Part shown: one piece after another, positions 7,057-11,123 of the stretch
How the letters are laid out: every line of letters starts with the position of its first letter
Position numbering within the stretch: the stretch's first letter is position 1
NCBI GenBank assembly: GCA_035294785.1
Contig: DATGKF010000135.1
Span: 1-11,123 of the forward strand
DNA from: Poindextera sp035294785
GTDB lineage: Bacteria > Pseudomonadota > Alphaproteobacteria > Caulobacterales > Caulobacteraceae
Length of the DNA stretch: 11,123 nucleotides
Direction of reading: 5' to 3'
Translations under genes and position numbers: made by a program
The notes under the pieces: generated by a model
The model's database searches: none
What the model was told of the DNA's origin: nothing
What the model saw: only the letters and a program-made list of their open reading frames with translations

Positions 7057-8394
7057 ATGAACGGCATGGTTTCGAGGCGAAAGATCGTCCTTTCGACTTG
7101 CGGCTCGTCGGGAGACCTCAACCCCTTCATAGCCGTTGCGCTCGAATTGCGCGGTCGCGGCTACCATCCCGTGATCGCCACGCAGAGCGAGTTCGGACCG
7201 CGGATCGAGGCCGAGGGCCTGGCCTTCCATCCCATGCGGCCGGGCATGGCCGACGTCGAGGAAGAGCTCGGGCTGGAGCGTCAGCGCATCGTGCGGCGGT
7301 CGATCGACGCGCGCACCGGGCTCGAGTTCCTGGTCCGCCGGGTGGCGATGCCGTTCCTGCGCCGCGCCTACGCCGACATGATGGCGGCCAGCGCGGACGC
7401 CGGCCTCGTCGTCACCCACACCTCGGCCTTCGGGGCGCGGCTGGCGGCGGAAAAGCGCGGGCTGCCGTGGGTGTCGGCGGCGCTGGCGCCGTTCGCCTTC
7501 ATGTCGGCCTACGACCCGCCGGCGCTGGGCATCGCGCCGCGCCTGACCGAGGCCTGCTTCAAGTCGGGCGCGACCGCGGCCGGCACGCTGCTCAACATCT
7601 TCCGCCTCGCCACGGCCAACTGGACGGCGCCGGTGCGCCAGCTCCGCCGCGAGCTCGGGCTTGGCCGCGCGCCGGGCAACCCGCTGTTCGAGGGCCAGTT
7701 CTCGCCCTACGGCACCGTCGCCCTCTACTCGCGCATCTTCGGCGAACTGCAGCCGGACTTCCCGTGCCGCACCACCATCTGCGGCTTCACCTTCTACGAC
7801 CGCGAGCGGGGCGCGTCGGAGACGCTCGATCCCGACCTCGCCCGCTTCCTGGCCGAAGGCGCGCCGCCCCTGGTCTTCACGCTGGGCTCGGCGGTGGTGT
7901 TCGATCCGGGCGACTTCTATCGCGACAGCCTCCAGCTCGCGCTGACCCTCAAACGCCGCGCGGTCTTCCTCGTCGGCGAGGACGCCGCTCAGGCGCTGCC
8001 GGCTGACCTGCCGCCGGGCATGATCGCCGTGCGCTACGCGCCGCACTCGCTCGTCTTCCCGCACGCCGAGGCGATCGTGCACCAGGGCGGCGTCGGCACC
8101 ACCGCCCAGGCCCTTCGGGCCGGCGCGCCGCAGCTGATCGTTCCGGCCGCCGCCGACCAGCCGGACAACGCCCAGCGGATCAAGCGGCTCGGCGTCGGCC
8201 GGTCCATGACGCGCGCCGAGTACGATCCGCTGAGCGGCGCGCATGAAGTCGGGCTGATGCTCCGCCGCGGCGCCTACCGCGCCCGCGCGCAGGAAGTCGC
8301 CCGGCGCATCGCGCTCGAGGACGGCGCTGGCGCGGCCGCCGACATCATCGAGTCCGCCCTGCACGCCGCGCCGGCGATGCGCCGCGCCGGCTGA
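7057..8394 (+). CDS. GT-B fold glycosyltransferase (UDP-glucosyltransferase / EryCIII-like, GT1-type)
   Basis: The 445-residue protein transfers a sugar from a nucleotide donor to a small, probably lipophilic, acceptor. The N-terminal half opens with KIVLSTCGSSGDLNPFIAVA, the loop typical of the glycosyltransferase family 28/GT1 group that includes sterol glucosyltransferases and EryCIII-like enzymes. The C-terminal half holds the donor-binding signature HQGGVGTTAQALRAG (His342), then QLIVPAAADQPDNAQRI. No signal peptide or transmembrane helix is evident, so it is cytoplasmic or peripheral. The acceptor cannot be read from sequence. It is preceded by 112 bases without a gene and followed by 118, so it may be monocistronic. 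The start is between ATG 7057 and ATG 7066: a GGGTGA motif abuts the first and sits 9 bases before the second, so the shorter form (MVSRRKIVLST) is quite possible. Confidence 0.88.
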   Translation: MNGMVSRRKIVLSTCGSSGDLNPFIAVALELRGRGYHPVIATQSEFGPRIEAEGLAFHPMRPGMADVEEELGLERQRIVRRSIDARTGLEFLVRRVAMPFLRRAYADMMAASADAGLVVTHTSAFGARLAAEKRGLPWVSAALAPFAFMSAYDPPALGIAPRLTEACFKSGATAAGTLLNIFRLATANWTAPVRQLRRELGLGRAPGNPLFEGQFSPYGTVALYSRIFGELQPDFPCRTTICGFTFYDRERGASETLDPDLARFLAEGAPPLVFTLGSAVVFDPGDFYRDSLQLALTLKRRAVFLVGEDAAQALPADLPPGMIAVRYAPHSLVFPHAEAIVHQGGVGTTAQALRAGAPQLIVPAAADQPDNAQRIKRLGVGRSMTRAEYDPLSGAHEVGLMLRRGAYRARAQEVARRIALEDGAGAAADIIESALHAAPAMRRAG

Positions 8395-8501
8395 CTCAGC
8401 GCGCCTCATGCGCGGCCAAGCCTGACGCGCGAACGGTTGATTCGCTTTTCGGCCGGGACGGTTTTAAGAGTGACCCAGCTCATTCAAACGATTTCTGAGA
8501 G

Positions 8502-8505
8502 AGGA
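8502..8505 (+). promoter_or_regulatory. Strong ribosome-binding site of the downstream thiolase gene
   Basis: The purine run GAGAGAGGAAAG contains AGGA about 7 bases before the ATG at 8513. It is the strongest Shine-Dalgarno sequence in the window and fixes the thiolase start. It suggests high expression of that gene. Confidence 0.75.
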
Positions 8506-8512
8506 AAGATTC

Positions 8513-9688
8513 ATGCGTGAAGCCGTTGTCGTTTCCTACGCGCGCACGGGCCTGGCCAAGTCCGGCCGCGGCGGGTTCAACATCACGCCCACGGTCACCA
8601 TGGCCGCCCACGCCGTGAAGCACGCCGTCGAGCGGGCCGGCGTCGAGAAGGAAGCGGTCGAGGACTGCTTCATGGGCAACGTCGCGCACGGCGCCGGCAA
8701 CCTCGGCCGCACCGCGGCTCTCCTGGCGGGCCTGCCGATCACCACGTCCGGCGTGACCATCAACCGCTTCTGCTCCTCCGGCCTGCAGTCGATCGCCATG
8801 GCGTCGCGTTACGTGGTCGACGACGGCGCCGAGTGCGTCGTGGCCGGCGGCGTGGAGTCGATCAGCTTCCCCGGCGGCGGCGGCGCGCGCGAGAACAACG
8901 ATCCGCGCCTGGTGCAGATGTACCCCGACATCCACATGGCGATGATCGACACCGCCGACGTGGTCGCCGAGCGCTACAAGGTCAGCCGCGAATACCAGGA
9001 CGAGTACTCGCTCGAGTCCCAGCGCCGCATGGCGGCCGCCCAGCAGGCCGGCAAGTTCAGGGACGAGATCGTTCCGCTGAAGACCAAGATGAAGCAGGTC
9101 AACCGCGAGACGAAGGAAGAGACGATCGTCGACTATGTGGTCGATCGCGACGAGTGCAATCGCCCCGACACGACGCTCGAAGGCCTCGCCAAGCTCGAGC
9201 CGGTCAAGGGCCCCGGCAAGTTCATCACCGCCGGCAACGCCTCGCAGCTCTCCGACGGCGCCGCCGCGGTGGTGCTGATGGAATCGAAGGAAGCCGAACG
9301 CCGCGGCCTCGAGCCGCTCGGCGCCTTCAAGGGCTGGGCGGTCGCCGGCTGCGCGCCCGACGAAATGGGCATCGGCCCGGTCTTCGCCGTGCCGCGGCTT
9401 TTGGAGCGCCACGGCCTGACGGTCGACGACATCGACCTTTGGGAGCTGAACGAGGCCTTCGCGTCCCAGTGCCTCTACGCCCGCGACACGCTCGGGATCG
9501 ATCCCGAGAAGTACAACGTCAACGGCGGCTCCATCGCCATCGGCCACCCCTTCGGGATGACCGGCGCCCGCCTCACCGGCCACGTGCTGCAGGAGATGAA
9601 GCGCCGCGGGAAGGGCAAGTACGCGGTCGTCACCATGTGCATCGGCGGCGGCATGGGCGGCGCGGGCCTGTTTGAAGCCTACACCTGA
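8513..9688 (+). CDS. Acetyl-CoA C-acyltransferase (canonical thiolase)
   Basis: A complete 391-residue thiolase of the FadA/acetyl-CoA acetyltransferase type. It cleaves 3-ketoacyl-CoA with CoA, or condenses two acyl-CoA units in reverse. All four signature blocks are intact: nucleophile Cys87 in NRFCSSGLQ, Asn313-Glu314 in LNEAFA, His345 in GSIAIGHPFG, and the acid/base Cys376 in CIGGGMGGAG. The N terminus MREAVVVSYARTGLAKS is typical. Sequence alone does not separate a degradative 3-ketoacyl-CoA thiolase from a biosynthetic acetoacetyl-CoA thiolase; the neighbours (no FadB or PhaB-like gene inside the window) do not settle it either, so I leave the symbol blank. It has its own upstream gap, a strong ribosome-binding site and a downstream hairpin terminator, and may form a single-gene transcript. 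Unlike the thiolase-fold protein at the left of the window, it has no DUF35 partner. Confidence 0.95.
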   Translation: MREAVVVSYARTGLAKSGRGGFNITPTVTMAAHAVKHAVERAGVEKEAVEDCFMGNVAHGAGNLGRTAALLAGLPITTSGVTINRFCSSGLQSIAMASRYVVDDGAECVVAGGVESISFPGGGGARENNDPRLVQMYPDIHMAMIDTADVVAERYKVSREYQDEYSLESQRRMAAAQQAGKFRDEIVPLKTKMKQVNRETKEETIVDYVVDRDECNRPDTTLEGLAKLEPVKGPGKFITAGNASQLSDGAAAVVLMESKEAERRGLEPLGAFKGWAVAGCAPDEMGIGPVFAVPRLLERHGLTVDDIDLWELNEAFASQCLYARDTLGIDPEKYNVNGGSIAIGHPFGMTGARLTGHVLQEMKRRGKGKYAVVTMCIGGGMGGAGLFEAYT

Positions 9689-9716
9689 TACAGCCTTGAT
9701 CTGAACTGACGGCTGG

Positions 9717-9750
9717 CGGCCGGTCCCTCACATGGGACCGGCCGTTTCCG
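9717..9750 (+). terminator. Rho-independent-like terminator between convergent genes
   Basis: An 11-base perfect inverted repeat (CGGCCGGTCCC at 9717-9727, GGGACCGGCCG at 9734-9744) with a 6-base loop is followed by TTTCCGTT. It begins 28 bases after the thiolase stop and ends 8 bases before the stop of the convergent phosphatase gene. The T-run is short, so it is a moderate terminator on the plus strand. On the minus strand the stem is not followed by Ts, so termination in that direction is less certain. Confidence 0.85.
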
Positions 9751-9751
9751 T

Positions 9752-10333
9752 TCAGGGCGCAAGCGGTCGTGCGAAGGCGAGCACCCGCAGCGCGCCGCGC
9801 TCGATCTCGAATTCGGAGAGGCTGAGGTTGCCGCCGCCGAAGATGTCGTCGCCGCCGTGCAGCGGCGCGCCGCTCGCCAGCCGATAGACGAAGTCGATGA
9901 CGCCGCCGTGCGTGACCGCGAGGACGCGGCTCGCTCCGCTCGCTTCGGTGTCGGCCAGCCAAGCCGTCACCCGCTCCAGATGGGCGGCGCGGCTCTCGCC
10001 GCCGGGGATGGCCGGCTCCGGCTCGAGCCGCGAGAAGTCGGCGAAGGCCTCGGCGTGCCGCGCCCGGCACTCGGCCGCCGTGAGGCCGGCGAAGACGCCC
10101 AGGCCGCGCTCGCTGATTCTGGGCTCGAGGGTCCAGCCGGTCAGACCCAGATGCTCGGCGGTCTGCACCGCGCGGCGGAGCGGACTGACATAGATCCGAT
10201 CATAGGGTTCGAACCTGAACGCCGCCGCCCGCAGCGCTCTGACCGTGTCCGGATCGAGCGGGTCGTCCTCCGGATTGAACCGGTGCGCGAGGTTGGCGAC
10301 GCTCGCCCCATGCCTGATCAGGTGCAGGATCAT
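9752..10333 (-). CDS. Histidine phosphatase family protein (phosphoglycerate mutase-like)
   Basis: From the ATG at 10333 the product is 193 residues, starting MILHLIRHGASVAN, the classic start of this superfamily. The RHG motif supplies Arg7 and the phospho-accepting His8. SPLRRAVQTAE (Arg53/Arg54), Glu75 in ISERGLG and His142 in VTHGG complete the phosphate pocket and the proton donor. These enzymes remove or transfer phosphate on small molecules such as sugar phosphates, cobalamin precursors or phosphoglycerate. The substrate is not readable here, so a broad phosphatase is the safe call. The frame stays open upstream to another ATG at 10441, but the extra 36 residues have no family match and would overlap the divergent regulator, so I prefer the shorter start. 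It converges with the thiolase across a shared terminator hairpin. Confidence 0.9.
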   Translation of the reverse strand: MILHLIRHGASVANLAHRFNPEDDPLDPDTVRALRAAAFRFEPYDRIYVSPLRRAVQTAEHLGLTGWTLEPRISERGLGVFAGLTAAECRARHAEAFADFSRLEPEPAIPGGESRAAHLERVTAWLADTEASGASRVLAVTHGGVIDFVYRLASGAPLHGGDDIFGGGNLSLSEFEIERGALRVLAFARPLAP

Positions 10334-10428
10334 GCCCTTGGGGCTAGCGAAGCGTTCGCCCCTCCACAAGCGGAGAGCGGCAGTGCTAGTTTGCGCGCGG
10401 AATCGATCATCTTTGCGCAAGGCGAGGC
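10334..10428. promoter_or_regulatory. Divergent intergenic region between the histidine phosphatase and the DeoR-family regulator
   Basis: These 95 bases separate the two divergent starts. They contain a short inverted repeat, GCGAA-GCG-TTCGC (10347-10359), close to the phosphatase start, which could be an operator for the adjacent regulator, though 5-base arms are weak evidence. AAGG at 10419-10422 lies 6 bases before the regulator ATG and serves as its ribosome-binding site. No clear -35/-10 pair was found. Confidence 0.4.
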
Positions 10429-11123
10429 ATGCACGCCGCACAACGCGACGCCGAGATCACCCGGCTCCTGAACAGCCAGGGGTTCGTTTCCTTCAAGCAG
10501 CTCTGCGATCGGCTCGAGGCGTCGTCGGCCACCATCCGCCGTGACCTCGAGCGGCTGGATGCCGAGGGGCGGATCGAGCGCGTGCGCGGCGGGGCCAGGC
10601 TGCGTGATGGAGCCAGGCCCATTCCCGCCGATCGCCTGGTCGGCGCGCCGTTCGAGGAGAACCGGTTCCGTCACGCCGAAGAGAAGGCCGCCATCGGCCA
10701 CGCGGCGGCCAAGCTCTGCGCCCGCGACGAGGCGATCATCATCGACGGCGGCACGACGACCTTCCAGATGTGCGCGCACCTGGAGGGCCTGAACCTGCAG
10801 GTGCTGACCAACTCGCTGCACATCGTCGGCGAACTGTTGCCGCAGCCCGGCGCTCGCGTCTCGGTGCCCGGGGGCGCCGTTTTCCGCGAGCAAAACATCA
10901 TCTTGAGCCCGTTCGAGGACGACGGGATCAACCGCTATCACGCCTCCAAGCTGTTCATGGGCGCCGCGGCGATCGGCCCGCGCGGGCTGATGCAGGCCGA
11001 CGTGGTGCTGATCCAGGCCGAGCAAAAGCTGATGGACAAGGCCGACCAGCTGATCGTGCTGGCCGACTCCTCGAAGTTCCTGAGTTCCGCGGCCTTCCTC
11101 GTCTGCGCCCTCGACGAGATCGA
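10429..11123 (+). CDS. DeoR/GlpR-family transcriptional regulator, partial at right edge
   Basis: An open frame of 231 codons runs off the right edge; family members are about 250-260 residues, so perhaps 20-30 are missing. The N terminus (MHAAQRDAEITRLLNSQGF) leads into the DeoR winged helix-turn-helix, with recognition helix ASSATIRRDLERLDAEGRI and wing RVRGGARL (about residues 6-58). The effector/oligomerisation domain has the family phosphate-sugar motif IIIDGGTTTFQM, then LTNSLHIVGEL, and LIVLADSSKF near the end. DeoR proteins usually repress a sugar-phosphate or polyol pathway and release DNA on binding a phosphorylated intermediate. The segment NIILSPFEDDG...AEQKLMDKADQLIVLADSSK recalls, from memory, UlaR-type members; rhamnose regulators of alphaproteobacteria are another option. 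The target pathway is probably encoded beyond the right edge. AAGG 6 bases upstream supports the ATG start. Confidence 0.92.
   Translation, partial: MHAAQRDAEITRLLNSQGFVSFKQLCDRLEASSATIRRDLERLDAEGRIERVRGGARLRDGARPIPADRLVGAPFEENRFRHAEEKAAIGHAAAKLCARDEAIIIDGGTTTFQMCAHLEGLNLQVLTNSLHIVGELLPQPGARVSVPGGAVFREQNIILSPFEDDGINRYHASKLFMGAAAIGPRGLMQADVVLIQAEQKLMDKADQLIVLADSSKFLSSAAFLVCALDEI

Noticed and set aside
7049..7060. Three-codon leader (ATG GGT GAA TGA) overlapping the glycosyltransferase start
   Set aside because: It is too short to support as a real leader peptide and has no attenuator-like structure around it.
6931..8409. Antisense open frame of 492 codons opposite the glycosyltransferase
   Set aside because: It has the same low-complexity Arg/Ala/Gly composition and lies opposite a gene with strong family motifs.
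8399..8416. CGCGC-CTCAT-GCGCG hairpin after the glycosyltransferase as a terminator
   Set aside because: The stem is only 5 bases, has no T-tract, and such pairs are frequent by chance at this GC content.
8480..9583. Antisense open frame of 367 codons opposite the thiolase
   Set aside because: It is a shadow of a complete canonical thiolase, with no motif of its own.
10334..10441. N-terminal extension of the histidine phosphatase to the ATG at 10441
   Set aside because: The 36 extra residues have no family counterpart, and the extension would overlap the start of the divergent regulator. The family motif begins right at the internal ATG at 10333.

Overview
The window is GC-rich, densely coding bacterial chromosome. 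Long antisense shadow ORFs, strong G/C third-position bias and the protein families (short bifunctional PutA, paired DUF35/thiolase-fold proteins, Ald, a PF13557-type outer-membrane protein) suggest an alphaproteobacterium, possibly Caulobacterales or Rhizobiales. That placement is inference, since no rRNA or other phylogenetic marker is present. I see no tRNA, rRNA, CRISPR array, insertion sequence or phage gene, and base composition looks uniform, so I read this as core metabolic chromosome rather than an accessory island.

Left block (1-2821, all minus strand). In transcription order: a predicted outer-membrane barrel protein, a zinc-ribbon/OB-fold (DUF35) protein, and a thiolase-fold protein lacking the canonical GHP motif. 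The three are spaced 18 and 3 bases apart and look like one operon. The DUF35/thiolase pairing recalls the Ltp2-ChsH2 aldolase system of steroid side-chain degradation, so the operon may handle uptake and CoA-dependent breakdown of a hydrophobic substrate. Past the thiolase stop lie two inverted copies of a hairpin-forming C/G repeat, then the N-terminal part of a lipoprotein that runs off the left edge and has no obvious start codon.

Central block (2893-6944, plus strand). ald (alanine dehydrogenase) and putA (proline dehydrogenase/glutamate-semialdehyde dehydrogenase) are separated by 5 bases and form an amino-acid catabolic operon that feeds pyruvate and glutamate into central metabolism. 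It is divergent from the left operon across 71 bases.

Right block. A GT-B fold glycosyltransferase of the UDP-glucosyltransferase/EryCIII type (7057-8394) and a canonical biosynthetic/degradative thiolase (8513-9688) follow on the plus strand. A strong hairpin terminator separates the thiolase from a convergent histidine-phosphatase gene. Divergent from that gene is a DeoR-family regulator that runs off the right edge.

Nothing here is clearly an undescribed system. The best leads are the outer-membrane protein/DUF35/atypical-thiolase operon, the inverted repeat pair, and the lipoprotein without a start.
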